From the NCBI RefSeq assembly GCF_002094885.1, contig NZ_MSIT01000003.1:1-64000 (forward strand): a stretch of 64,000 nt of DNA, read 5' to 3'. This DNA comes from Salibaculum halophilum (GTDB lineage: Bacteria; Pseudomonadota; Alphaproteobacteria; Rhodobacterales; Rhodobacteraceae). Positions within the stretch are counted from its first letter, which is position 1. Each line of letters begins with the position of its first letter. Shown piece by piece: positions 17,738-26,633 of this stretch. Below the pieces are notes generated by a model. That model ran no database searches. It was not told the origin of the DNA and worked only from the letters and a program-made list of their open reading frames with translations. A program made the translations under genes and the position numbers.

Positions 17738-19249
17738 ATGGTTTCAGTCGCCTACACGGTGGCCTTCGAGGGGGTCGAGGCCCGCATGGTCGAGGTTCAA
17801 TGCGCCGTATCGCCCGGTCTACCGGCCTTTTCCATCGTCGGTCTGCCCGACAAGGCAGTATCTGAGGCGCGCGACCGCGTGCGCGCGGCGCTGTCGGCGA
17901 TGTCGATCGCGCTGCCCTCCAAGCGCATCACGGTGAATCTCTCGCCGGCCGACCTTCCCAAGGAGGGGAGCCATTTCGACCTGCCCATCGCGCTCGCACT
18001 TCTCGCGGCGCTCGAAGTCCTGCCCGACGACAAGGTCTCCGAGACGGTGGCCCTCGGCGAATTGTCGCTGGACGGCGGGCTGGTGCCGGTGATCGGCGCG
18101 CTTCCGGCGGCGATGGCCGCGGCCGAGGACAGCCGCAGCCTGCTCTGCCCCGCCGCCTGCGGGGCCGAGGCCGCCTGGGTCGAGGCGGCGACGGTGATCG
18201 GCGCGGCCTCGCTGGGCGAGGCGGCGCGGCATTACACCGGCCAGACGACCCTCTTGCCGGCCGAGCCGGGCGAGGTCACGTCCGGCCCGGGCGGGCGCGA
18301 CCTGTCGGACGTCAAGGGCCAGGAGCGGGCCAAGCGCGCGCTGGAGATCACCGCCGCCGGGCGCCATCACATGCTGATGATCGGTGCGCCGGGGTCGGGC
18401 AAGTCCATGCTGGCCGCGCGCCTGCCCGGTATCCTGCCACCCCTCAGCGCCGCCGAGGCGCTGGAAACCTCAATGATCCACTCGCTGGCCGGAATCCTCG
18501 ACGAGGGCGGCATATCGCGCGCGCGGCCCTTTCGCGAACCCCACCACACGGCCTCGATGGCGGCCATCGTCGGCGGCGGGCGCGGGGCGAAACCGGGCGA
18601 GATCAGCCTGGCGCACAACGGCGTTCTCTTCATGGACGAGTTTCCCGAGTTCCCGCGCACGGTGCTGGAAACCCTGCGCCAGCCCATCGAGACCGGCGAG
18701 GTCATGGTCGCCCGCGCCAACGCCCATATCAAGTATCCCAGCCGCTTCATGCTGGTGGCCGCGGCCAACCCCTGCAAATGCGGCTACCTGTCCGAACCGG
18801 CTCGCGCCTGCGCCCGCGTGCCCCAATGTGGCGAGGATTACCTGGGCCGGATCAGCGGTCCGCTGATGGACCGGTTTGATCTGCGCGTGGATGTCCCGCC
18901 GGTGGCCTTTGCCGATCTCGACCTGCCGGACCCGGCGGAAAGCTCGGCCGAGGTGGCCCGGCGGGTCATTTCAGCGCGCGACATCCAGGCGGGGCGCTAC
19001 GACGGCGGCCCGACGCGGGTGAACGCCGATCTCGAGGGCGGCGCACTGGAAGAGGTCGCCACGCCGGACGCCGAGGGAAAGGCGCTGTTGCTCAAGATCG
19101 CCGAACGGTTCGGCCTGTCGGCGCGCGGCTATCACCGGGTCATGCGCGTTGCACGCACCATCGCGGATCTCGACGGGGCGGAGGACGTGCGCCGCCCGCA
19201 CGTGGCCGAGGCCGTGGGTTACCGGCTGGCGCTGTCCAGCGAGGTCTGA
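17738..19249 (+). CDS. comM: YifB/ComM family Mg-chelatase-like AAA+ ATPase
   Basis: A 503-residue AAA+ protein. In naturally transformable bacteria ComM is a hexameric helicase promoting branch migration during DNA integration. Layout: N-terminal Lon-S5-like fold domain (GLPDKAVSEARDRVRAAL), Walker A GAPGSGKSM around residue 215, HHTAS, Walker B GVLFMDEFPEF, a zinc-like Cys set (NPCKCGYLSE, CARVPQCG), and the C-terminal Mg_chelatase_C domain (GYHRVMRVARTIADL). The ATG follows four TTAAC boxes. The last 31 nt overlap the convergent hydrolase gene. Confidence 0.94.
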   Translation: MVSVAYTVAFEGVEARMVEVQCAVSPGLPAFSIVGLPDKAVSEARDRVRAALSAMSIALPSKRITVNLSPADLPKEGSHFDLPIALALLAALEVLPDDKVSETVALGELSLDGGLVPVIGALPAAMAAAEDSRSLLCPAACGAEAAWVEAATVIGAASLGEAARHYTGQTTLLPAEPGEVTSGPGGRDLSDVKGQERAKRALEITAAGRHHMLMIGAPGSGKSMLAARLPGILPPLSAAEALETSMIHSLAGILDEGGISRARPFREPHHTASMAAIVGGGRGAKPGEISLAHNGVLFMDEFPEFPRTVLETLRQPIETGEVMVARANAHIKYPSRFMLVAAANPCKCGYLSEPARACARVPQCGEDYLGRISGPLMDRFDLRVDVPPVAFADLDLPDPAESSAEVARRVISARDIQAGRYDGGPTRVNADLEGGALEEVATPDAEGKALLLKIAERFGLSARGYHRVMRVARTIADLDGAEDVRRPHVAEAVGYRLALSSEV

Positions 19250-20118
19250 ACGGCGCGCGCGACCTCGTCGAGCGTGGAGGCCGATTCGGGCAGTTGCCAG
19301 GCGGGAAATATCGGCCAGACATGGGGCAGGTCGCGTTCCTCGGTCAGGCTGGCCCGCACCCCCTGCCCGCGCAGGTGGTCGGCCATACGCCGGGCGTCGT
19401 CGCGCAGGATCTCGGTATCGCCGACCCAGAGGTGAACGGGCGACGCGCCGGTGAAATCGGCAAACAGCGGCGAGGCCCGCGGATCGGCCGGATCGGCGCC
19501 GCCGATGTAGGTGTCGCGCGCCTCGGCGATGCGCCGGGGCGGTAGCAGGACGTCGGTGCCGGCATTGGCCGCCATGCTGGCCCCCCTTAGCGTCAGGTCT
19601 GTCCAGGGCGACAGGGCGAAGGTCATCAGCGGTTGCGGCAGGCCCAATCGGCAGACCTCGGCCAGCAGGGCCAGCGCGAGCCCGCCGCCCGCACTGTCGC
19701 CGCCAAGGATCACCGGGCCTGCCGCGGCCATGTCGCGATAGGCGGCCAGCGCCGCCTCGGGCGCGGCCGGAAATGGGTGTTCGGGGGCCAGCGGGTAGTC
19801 GAGCAGCACCGCGCGGGCGTCGCAGCGCGCCACCAGCCGCGCCAGCAGCCCCGCGTGGGTCCGCGGGCTGCCGAAGACATAGGCGCCGCCGTGCAGATAC
19901 AGGATCGGCGTCGCCTGCGGGCGGCCGATCTCGAGCGCGGGCAAGCCCGCAACCGAGATCGGCGCGACGCGCGTGCCGCGCGGGGGCCGGAAGAACAGCC
20001 GCGCCTGGGTCTCGAACCGGTCGCGGATTTTCGGCGGGGGATGTGCGGGCATCCGCGCCAGCGCGGGCCGCTCGACCCGGGCCAGCCAGGCGTTGAGCGC
20101 CCGCGCCCGCAGGCTCAC
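19219..20118 (-). CDS. Alpha/beta hydrolase (hormone-sensitive-lipase family)
   Basis: A 299-residue esterase-like hydrolase of the HSL family. Oxyanion-hole motif HGGAYVFGS, nucleophile elbow GGDSAGGG (Ser), acid region with Asp in [12 protein letters not shown] and catalytic His in DLPHVWPIF are all present, so it should be active. The substrate is unknown; family members hydrolyse short-chain esters. Its ATG overlaps the gshB stop (ATGA), making it the last gene of rsmI-yraN-gshB-hydrolase. Its 3' end overlaps comM by 31 nt. Confidence 0.88.
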   Translation of the reverse strand: MSLRARALNAWLARVERPALARMPAHPPPKIRDRFETQARLFFRPPRGTRVAPISVAGLPALEIGRPQATPILYLHGGAYVFGSPRTHAGLLARLVARCDARAVLLDYPLAPEHPFPAAPEAALAAYRDMAAAGPVILGGDSAGGGLALALLAEVCRLGLPQPLMTFALSPWTDLTLRGASMAANAGTDVLLPPRRIAEARDTYIGGADPADPRASPLFADFTGASPVHLWVGDTEILRDDARRMADHLRGQGVRASLTEERDLPHVWPIFPAWQLPESASTLDEVARAVQTSLDSASR

Positions 20119-21053
20119 CGTTTCGCCTCGACCGCGTCCCAGATAAGCCCGGCCACGTTGGTGCCGTCGAAGCGCTCCAGTTCCTGGATGCCGGTGGGCG
20201 AGGTCACGTTGATCTCGGTCAGCCAGTCGCCGATCACGTCGATACCGACGAAGACCTGCCCCTTCTCGCGCAGCAGCGGGCCGATGCGGGCGCAGATCTC
20301 GTGGTCGCGCGCGGTCATGGCCACCTTCTCGGGGCGGCCGCCGACGTGCATGTTCGAGCGTGTCTCGCCCGCGGCCGGGACGCGGTTGATCGCGCCCACG
20401 GGTTCGCCATCGACGAGGATCACCCGCTTGTCACCCTTGGACACGGCCGGCAGGAACTTCTGCACGATCAGCGGCTCGCGGTTGATGCCGGAAAACAGCT
20501 CGTGCAGAGACACAAGGTTGCGGTCGCCCGCGGGCAGGCGGAACACCCCGGCGCCGCCGTTGCCGTAGAGCGGCTTGAGAATGATGTCGCCGTGACGATC
20601 GCGGAAGTCCTTGAGCGTTTGCAGATCGCGCGCGATGGCCGTGGGCGGCGTGAGGTCGGGAAAGTCCAGCACCAGCAGTTTCTCGGGGTAGTTGCGCACC
20701 CAGAAGGGATCGTTGACCACCAGCGTGTCGGGGTGGATGCGCGCGAGCAGATGGGTGTTGGTGATGTAGCTCATGTCGAAGGGCGGGTCCTGGCGCAGCC
20801 AGACCACGTCCATGTCCGACAGGTCGACCTCGCGTTCCTCGCCCAGCGTGAAATGATCCCCCGAGATCGCGCGCAGCTCCAGATCCCAGCCGCGGGCCAT
20901 GACGCGGCCCTCCTGGTAGGACAGTCGGTCGGGGGTGTAGAAGAACAGCGCGTGGCCGCGCGCCTGCGCCTCGAGCCCGAGGCGGAAAGTGCTGTCGGCG
21001 GTGATGTCGACGGGGCCGATCGGGTCCATCTGCAGGGCGACGGAAAGGGGCAT
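20115..21053 (-). CDS. gshB: Glutathione synthetase GshB
   Basis: Joins gamma-glutamylcysteine and glycine with ATP to form glutathione. 312 residues, normal length. Prokaryotic GSH synthetase N-domain ([17 protein letters not shown]) and ATP-grasp core: [30 protein letters not shown], and the metal/nucleotide-binding [10 protein letters not shown] near the C-terminus. In the rsmI-yraN-gshB order common in proteobacteria. Glutathione made here can serve the GST encoded 4 kb away. Confidence 0.97.
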   Translation of the reverse strand: MPLSVALQMDPIGPVDITADSTFRLGLEAQARGHALFFYTPDRLSYQEGRVMARGWDLELRAISGDHFTLGEEREVDLSDMDVVWLRQDPPFDMSYITNTHLLARIHPDTLVVNDPFWVRNYPEKLLVLDFPDLTPPTAIARDLQTLKDFRDRHGDIILKPLYGNGGAGVFRLPAGDRNLVSLHELFSGINREPLIVQKFLPAVSKGDKRVILVDGEPVGAINRVPAAGETRSNMHVGGRPEKVAMTARDHEICARIGPLLREKGQVFVGIDVIGDWLTEINVTSPTGIQELERFDGTNVAGLIWDAVEAKR

Positions 21054-21142
21054 ACGGGGGCATCCGGGGCAATTGTGATGCGCCCTACATGGCGCATCGG
21101 CCCGGATTGGGCAACGCCTTGCCCCGCGCAGGGCGTGTGCGG

Positions 21143-21511
21143 TCAGGTCATGAAGGCGTTTTCCAGCACCTCGACCCGGCCGGTGCCATCCACCAGGGCC
21201 ATGTCGAAGCGCATGTCGCTGTCTGCACCCTGCCCGGCCGCGTCGAGGTATTCGAGCGCCGCGGCCATGATGCGCCGGGCCTGTGCCGGGGCGATTCGCG
21301 CGGCGGCCCGGGCGTGGTCGCGCGCCTGTTTCACCTCGACGAAGACGGTCTGCGCGCCCTGCCGGGCGATCAGGTCGACCTCGCCCGCGGCCGACCGCCA
21401 GCGGCGCGCCAGCACGTCACAGCCCCGGCGTTCATAGTGCCGTTCGACGCAATGTTCGGCGGCCAGGCCCGAATGAAAGGCCGTCAGGCCGCGCATCCTG
21501 CCGTGCGTCAT
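21143..21511 (-). CDS. yraN: YraN family protein (UPF0102), nuclease-fold
   Basis: A 122-residue UPF0102 protein with the restriction-endonuclease-like core: [17 protein letters not shown], then [21 protein letters not shown], which places Asp and Glu-x-Lys at nuclease-like active-site positions. The biochemical role is unsettled. The ATG overlaps the rsmI stop (ATGA); 89 nt separate it from gshB. Confidence 0.92.
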   Translation of the reverse strand: MTHGRMRGLTAFHSGLAAEHCVERHYERRGCDVLARRWRSAAGEVDLIARQGAQTVFVEVKQARDHARAAARIAPAQARRIMAAALEYLDAAGQGADSDMRFDMALVDGTGRVEVLENAFMT

Positions 21512-22368
21512 GTCGTGTCCTTCAGGGCCAGGGCGATCTGGTAGACCTCGCGCCGGGGGCGGCCCATGGCCCCGGCAACGGCGGTGGCCGCATCTTTCAC
21601 GCGCATCGTTTCCATCGCGTTAACAAGCGCGGCTCGCACGGCCTCATCGCCCGCCACGTCCTCGGGTCCGGGCGCGATCAGCACGACGCATTCCCCCTTG
21701 ACCGGGTGGTCCGCAAGACGGCGGGCCAGGTCCTCGGCCGTGCCCGACAGGCGCTCCTCGAACCGCTTGGTCAATTCGCGGCAGACGACGACCTCGCGCT
21801 CCGCGCCCAGCGTCGCGGCAATGTCGGCGACCAGCGCCGCCAGCCGCCGGGGCGATTCGTAAAGCACCACCGTCCCGTTCTGGTCGCGCAGGCCGGACAA
21901 GGCCGCGCGCCGGGCCGCCTGCGCATTTGGCAGGAACCCGGCGAAATGGAACCGGTCGGTGGGCAGGCCCGACACCGCGAGGGCGGCCAGAAGCGCCGAC
22001 GCCCCCGGCACGGCAACGACGGGATGGCCCGCCGCGCGCACCGCGCGGGCCAGCTGGAACCCCGGATCGGCCAGAAGCGGCGTGCCTGCCTCGGCCACGT
22101 AGGCGACAGCCTGCCCGGCCGCGATCGCCGCGATGATCCGGTCGCGCACGCCCGGCCCGGAATGGTCGTGATAGGCCAGCATCGCCCGGCCGCCGGTTTC
22201 AAGCCCGTGCAGGTCCATCAGTTTGCGCGCCGTGCGCGTGTCCTCGGCCGCGATCAGCCCGGCACTGGCCAACACATCGAGCGCCCGCAGCGTGATGTCG
22301 CGCGCGTTCCCGATGGGTGTGGCGACAAGGTAAAGCCCCGCGTCGAGGGGCGTTTCGGGGTGATTCAT
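21508..22368 (-). CDS. rsmI: 16S rRNA (cytidine(1402)-2'-O)-methyltransferase RsmI
   Basis: Methylates the ribose of C1402 in 16S rRNA using SAM. A 286-residue tetrapyrrole-methylase-fold protein with GLYLVATPIGNARDITLRAL, AEDTRTARKL, YHDHSGPG, SEAGTPLLADPG-like (VAEAGTPLLADPG) and the FAGFLPNAQ segment. The start at 22368 is chosen by the conserved N-terminus (MNHPETPLDAGLYLVATP); upstream sequence in frame is atypical. It heads the rsmI-yraN-gshB operon, divergent from the LpoA-like gene. Confidence 0.96.
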   Translation of the reverse strand: MNHPETPLDAGLYLVATPIGNARDITLRALDVLASAGLIAAEDTRTARKLMDLHGLETGGRAMLAYHDHSGPGVRDRIIAAIAAGQAVAYVAEAGTPLLADPGFQLARAVRAAGHPVVAVPGASALLAALAVSGLPTDRFHFAGFLPNAQAARRAALSGLRDQNGTVVLYESPRRLAALVADIAATLGAEREVVVCRELTKRFEERLSGTAEDLARRLADHPVKGECVVLIAPGPEDVAGDEAVRAALVNAMETMRVKDAATAVAGAMGRPRREVYQIALALKDTT

Positions 22369-22483
22369 GACTCGAAACTTCCGGCATGGTCCGTATGATG
22401 CAAGCCTGAAAGTGCCGGGCCCGGCGGGCGCGGCCGATCCGTGACCGCCCGCGCGGCGCCCAACGCATATAGAGAGACCGTTC

Positions 22484-23686
22484 ATGTCCGCTAGTACCAT
22501 GCGCTTGCTCATCGTTCCACGTCGTCTTGCCGCGCGGCTGATCGCACTGCTGTCGCTGGCCTGGCTGGCCGCCTGCGACGTGCCGCCCGTTCAGACCGGC
22601 CCCGGTGGGGGCCAGCGGATCGACCCCGGTGCGCCGGTCCAGGTCGGCCTGCTGGTGCCAGGCAGTGGCAGCCCCGAGATGGCGCGCATCTCGTCCAGCC
22701 TGGAAAATGCCGCGCGCATGGCTGCCGCCGAGCTTGACGGCGCGCGCGTCGACCTGCGGGTCTATACCACCAACCGCGACCCGCAAACGGCCGCCGCCAT
22801 GGCCAACCGGGCCGTCCGCGACGGCGCCGGGATCATCCTCGGACCGCTGGACGCCCAGAGCGCGATTGCCGCCGGCAACGCGGTGGCCGGGGCCAACGTC
22901 AACTTGCTCGCCTTTTCCAACAACCCGGTGGTGACCGACACCACCGGGGCCAATACCTTCATCCTCGGGCGCACCTTCGAGAATACCGCCCAGCGGCTGG
23001 TCAGCCACACGATGCGCGAGGGCATCAGCAGCTACGCGGTCGTCCATCAGGACGACGTCGCCGGCCAAGCCGGGCGCGATGCCATAACCGGCACCGTGCG
23101 CGGCAGTGGCGGCACGGTCAGCACTGTGCAGGCCTATCCCTTCTCTCAGGCCGGCATATTCGAGGCGGCCCCCGGGATCACAGAGGCCGTGCGCGCCTCG
23201 GGCGCAGGGGCGATCTTCGTGACCGATACCGTCCAGGGCGGGCTGTCGCTCATGGCGACCGCCATGGTGGACCGCGGCGTAGACCCGGTTCAGACCCCGT
23301 TCATCGGCCTGACCGACTGGGGCGTGACAGGCCAGGCCGCGACCCTGCCGCCGCTTCAGAACGGCTATTTTGCACGGCCCGATGCCAACCTCGCGCAGCA
23401 GTTCGAGCAACGCTACACCGACACCTACGGCACGCCGCCGCACCGCCTCGCGTCGCTCGCGCATGACGGGATCGCTGCGATCGGATCGCTCGTGGCCAGC
23501 GGCGATCCGGCGGCCCTGACGACGGACAGCCTGACGCGGCGATCGGGCTTTGTCGGCGCGACGGGCATCTTCCGGCTGAACCCCGACGGCACGAATGACC
23601 GCGCCCTGGCCGTGGCGCGCATCCAGGACAATCAGGTGATGGTCGTTGACCCAGCTCCAAACCGTTTCGGCCTCGGCGGCTCCTGA
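22484..23686 (+). CDS. Penicillin-binding protein activator (LpoA/YraM-like) lipoprotein
   Basis: A 400-residue lipoprotein: hydrophobic signal with lipobox WLAAC near residue 30, then a type I periplasmic-binding-protein fold (VQVGLLVPGSGSPEMARIS, IILGPLDAQSAIAAGNA). In E. coli, LpoA is an outer-membrane lipoprotein that activates PBP1A; alphaproteobacterial members keep the ligand-binding-like fold only. Position next to rsmI/yraN is the conserved yraM context, which supports the assignment. Its 3' end overlaps glnD by 41 nt. Confidence 0.85.
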   Translation: MSASTMRLLIVPRRLAARLIALLSLAWLAACDVPPVQTGPGGGQRIDPGAPVQVGLLVPGSGSPEMARISSSLENAARMAAAELDGARVDLRVYTTNRDPQTAAAMANRAVRDGAGIILGPLDAQSAIAAGNAVAGANVNLLAFSNNPVVTDTTGANTFILGRTFENTAQRLVSHTMREGISSYAVVHQDDVAGQAGRDAITGTVRGSGGTVSTVQAYPFSQAGIFEAAPGITEAVRASGAGAIFVTDTVQGGLSLMATAMVDRGVDPVQTPFIGLTDWGVTGQAATLPPLQNGYFARPDANLAQQFEQRYTDTYGTPPHRLASLAHDGIAAIGSLVASGDPAALTTDSLTRRSGFVGATGIFRLNPDGTNDRALAVARIQDNQVMVVDPAPNRFGLGGS

Positions 23687-26456
23687 GGGCGGCACCGACG
23701 CGGCAGCGGCCGACCCCCTCGTCTGCCAGGCCGCGGAGATCCTCGACCCGGCGGCCCTGCGCCGTGACATTCGGGGCGCGGCGGCCACCGCGGGGTCCGA
23801 TGCCGTGGACCGGCGCAAGGCCGTCGTCGAGGTGCTGCGCGCCGCCCAGTCCGACGGGCGCGCGGCCATCGCCGAGGCGTTCCGGGCCAATCCCTTCGCC
23901 GCCCGCGCCACGACCCGGGCCTATGCCTGGTTGACCGACCAACTGGTCGGGGCCACCTTCGACCTCGCGCGCGAGGTCTTTCACCCCTCCCCCACGCCAA
24001 CAGCGCAGGAACGGCTTTGCCTGATCGCCGTGGGCGGCTACGGGCGTGGCGAGATGGCCCCCTATTCGGACGTCGACCTGCTGTTCCTGGCCCCCTACAA
24101 GCTGACGCCCTGGGCCGAAACGGTGATCGAGTCCATGCTCTACGTGCTGTGGGACCTCAAGATGAAGGTCGGCCACGCCAGCCGTACGGTCAAGGACTGC
24201 CTGCGCCTGGCGCGGGAGGATTTCACCATCCGCACCTCGCTAGTCGAGCGCCGCTACATCGCGGGCGACGCCGACCTGTCCGAGGAGCTCTCCCAAAGGC
24301 TGCAGGACGAGCTTTTCGCGAACACCGTGCCCGAGTTCATCGAGGCCAAGCTGGCCGAACGCGGCGCCCGCCACCGCAAGCAAGGCGGCCAGCGCTACAT
24401 GGTCGAACCCAACGTCAAGGAAGGCAAGGGCGGCCTGCGCGACCTGCAATCGCTCTACTGGATCGGCAAGTATATCCACCGCGTCCACGACGCCTCGGAG
24501 CTCGTCCGCCATGGGGTCTTCACCCAGGAGGAATACGACAGTTTCCGCGCGGCGCACGACTTTCTCTGGGCGGTGCGCTGTCACGTCCACCTGCTGTCGG
24601 GGCGGGCCACGGATCAGCTGACCTTCGATCTGCAGGTCGAAGTGGCCGCGGCCATGGGCTATCGCGACCGGTCCGGCCGGCGCGCGGTCGAGGTCTTCAT
24701 GCAGGACTATTTCCGCCATGCCACCGAGGTGGGAGAACTTACCCGCATCTTTCTGACCGCGCAGGAGGCCGCACACCTCAAGACCGAGCCGATGCTGCAG
24801 CGGCTGCTCAAGCGCCGCCGCCGCGCCCGGCCGCCCTATGCGATCAAGCAGAACCGGCTGACCGTGGCCGACCCCGAGGCCTTTCTGGCCGACAAGCTGA
24901 ACCTGCTGCGCATCTTCGAGGAGGCCCTGCGCACGGGCACCCTGCTGCACCCGGACGCGATGCGCCTGATCAAGGCCAATCTGGACCGCATCGACGACGG
25001 GATGCGTGCGGACCCCGAGGCCCGGCGCATCTTCCTCGATCTGCTGCTCAAACACGGCAATCCCGAACGCGCCCTGCGCCGGATGAACGAGATCGGCCTG
25101 CTGGGCGCCTTCATCCCCGAGTTCGAGCCCATCGTGGCGATGATGCAGTTCAACATGTATCACCATTACACCGTGGACGAACACACCATCCAGTGCATCA
25201 GCCACCTGGCCCGCATCGAGCGCGAGGAACTGGACGAGGAACTGCCGGTCTCGACCGACATCATCCGCGGCGGCATCAACCGCCGGGTGCTTTTCGTCGC
25301 GCTGCTGCTGCATGACATCGGCAAGGGCCGCGACGAGGATCACTCGGTCCTCGGCGCCCGGATCGCCCGCAAGGTGGCCCCACGGCTGGGGCTGTCGCGC
25401 AAGGAAAGCGCCACCGTCGAATGGCTGGTGCGCTATCACCTGCTGATGTCCGACATGGCCCAGAAACGCGACATCGCCGACCCGCGCACGGTGCGCGACT
25501 TTGCCAAGGCGGTGAAGACGCAGGAACGGCTGGACCTGCTCTGCGTGCTGACGGTCTGCGACATCCGCGGCGTCGGCCCGGGCACCTGGAACAACTGGAA
25601 GGCGGCGCTGCTGCGGGCGCTCTACCGCCAGACCCGGACGGCCCTGCAGGACGGCATGGAGGCGCTCAACCGCGAGGAGCGCGGCTCGGAGGCGCGCAAG
25701 AACCTGCGCGCGGCGCTCACCGGCTGGTCGGACAAGGCGATCCGGCGCGAACTGGCCCGGCATTACCCGCCCTACTGGCAGGGGCTGCATGTCACCGCGC
25801 ATGTCGACTTCGCCGAACTTCTGCACGACATCGAAACCGATCAGATCCGCATCCGTCTGACCCCGGACGCCGACCGCGACGCCACCCGGGCCTGTTTCGC
25901 CATGGCCGATCACCCTGGCATCTTCAGCCGCATGTGCGGCGCGCTGTCGCTGGTGGGCGCGAACGTGGTGGACGCGCGCACCTTCACCACCAAGGACGGC
26001 TTCGCCACCGCCGCCTTCTGGATACAGGACGCCGAGGGCCATCCCTATGACGAGGACCGCCTGCCGCGCCTGCGCTCGATGATCGAGCGCACCCTGCAGG
26101 GCGAGGTCGTCCCCAGCGAGGCCCTGGCCGACCGCGACAAGATGAAAAAGCGCGAGCGGGCCTTCCGGGTGCCGACCTCGATCACCTTCGACAACGAAGG
26201 CTCGGAAATCTACACGATCATCGAGGTCGACACACGCGACCGGCCCGGCCTGCTTTATGACCTGACGCGCACGCTGGCCGCGCAGAACGTCTATATCTCC
26301 AGCGCCGTCATCGCGACCTACGGGGAACAGGTGGTCGATGCCTTCTACGTAAAGGACATGTTCGGCCTGAAATTCCACTCGGACACCAAGCGGCGCGCCC
26401 TGGAGAAGAAGCTGCGCGAGGCCATCGCCAAAGGGTCGGCGCGGGCGCGGTCCTGA
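23646..26456 (+). CDS. glnD: Bifunctional [protein-PII] uridylyltransferase/uridylyl-removing enzyme GlnD
   Basis: Senses glutamine and uridylylates or deuridylylates PII proteins (GlnB/GlnK), controlling nitrogen assimilation. 936 residues. Domains in order: nucleotidyltransferase (GGYGRGEMAPYSDVDLLFL, about 125-143), PII-UTase helical region (EPNVKEGKGGLRDLQSL), HD domain (LLHDIGKGRDEDHS) and two C-terminal ACT domains (DHPGIFSRMCGAL and RDRPGLLYDLTRTL). The start is a TTG inside the upstream gene; no better start lies before the conserved region, so this is the best choice, though it has a poor ribosome site. Confidence 0.95.
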   Translation: MTQLQTVSASAAPEGGTDAAAADPLVCQAAEILDPAALRRDIRGAAATAGSDAVDRRKAVVEVLRAAQSDGRAAIAEAFRANPFAARATTRAYAWLTDQLVGATFDLAREVFHPSPTPTAQERLCLIAVGGYGRGEMAPYSDVDLLFLAPYKLTPWAETVIESMLYVLWDLKMKVGHASRTVKDCLRLAREDFTIRTSLVERRYIAGDADLSEELSQRLQDELFANTVPEFIEAKLAERGARHRKQGGQRYMVEPNVKEGKGGLRDLQSLYWIGKYIHRVHDASELVRHGVFTQEEYDSFRAAHDFLWAVRCHVHLLSGRATDQLTFDLQVEVAAAMGYRDRSGRRAVEVFMQDYFRHATEVGELTRIFLTAQEAAHLKTEPMLQRLLKRRRRARPPYAIKQNRLTVADPEAFLADKLNLLRIFEEALRTGTLLHPDAMRLIKANLDRIDDGMRADPEARRIFLDLLLKHGNPERALRRMNEIGLLGAFIPEFEPIVAMMQFNMYHHYTVDEHTIQCISHLARIEREELDEELPVSTDIIRGGINRRVLFVALLLHDIGKGRDEDHSVLGARIARKVAPRLGLSRKESATVEWLVRYHLLMSDMAQKRDIADPRTVRDFAKAVKTQERLDLLCVLTVCDIRGVGPGTWNNWKAALLRALYRQTRTALQDGMEALNREERGSEARKNLRAALTGWSDKAIRRELARHYPPYWQGLHVTAHVDFAELLHDIETDQIRIRLTPDADRDATRACFAMADHPGIFSRMCGALSLVGANVVDARTFTTKDGFATAAFWIQDAEGHPYDEDRLPRLRSMIERTLQGEVVPSEALADRDKMKKRERAFRVPTSITFDNEGSEIYTIIEVDTRDRPGLLYDLTRTLAAQNVYISSAVIATYGEQVVDAFYVKDMFGLKFHSDTKRRALEKKLREAIAKGSARARS

Positions 26457-26488
26457 GCCGACCCCCGGCAGTTGAAAAACCCGGGTGC

Positions 26489-26516
26489 GGGATCAAAATT
26501 CTGGAATTTCGATCCC
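26489..26516. repeat. Long inverted repeat between glnD and murJ
   Basis: GGGATCAAAATTC, a 2-nt centre and GAATTTCGATCCC form a 13-position palindrome with one mismatch. Just outside, GGTGC (26484-26488) pairs with GCACC (26521-26525). The A/T-rich core stands out in a high-GC region. It could be an operator for murJ or the stem of a glnD terminator, but no U-tract follows. Confidence 0.6.
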
Positions 26517-26633
26517 CGTTGCACCGGGGCCGTGCGGTAACGGCGGCCGCAAAAAGACCGCGGCGGCGCTTGCGCCCGCCCGCGCGCGCATGGGAAGGCA
26601 CATCCAGCCGTTGCCGCCGAAGGACCGCGCCCC

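Noticed and set aside
24240-26378. Very long open frame opposite glnD (and a similar one opposite the flavoprotein gene at 2481-4805)
   Set aside because: Both are mirror frames of real genes in GC-rich DNA; their translations show no recognisable domain and have biased Ala/Arg/Gly/His composition.
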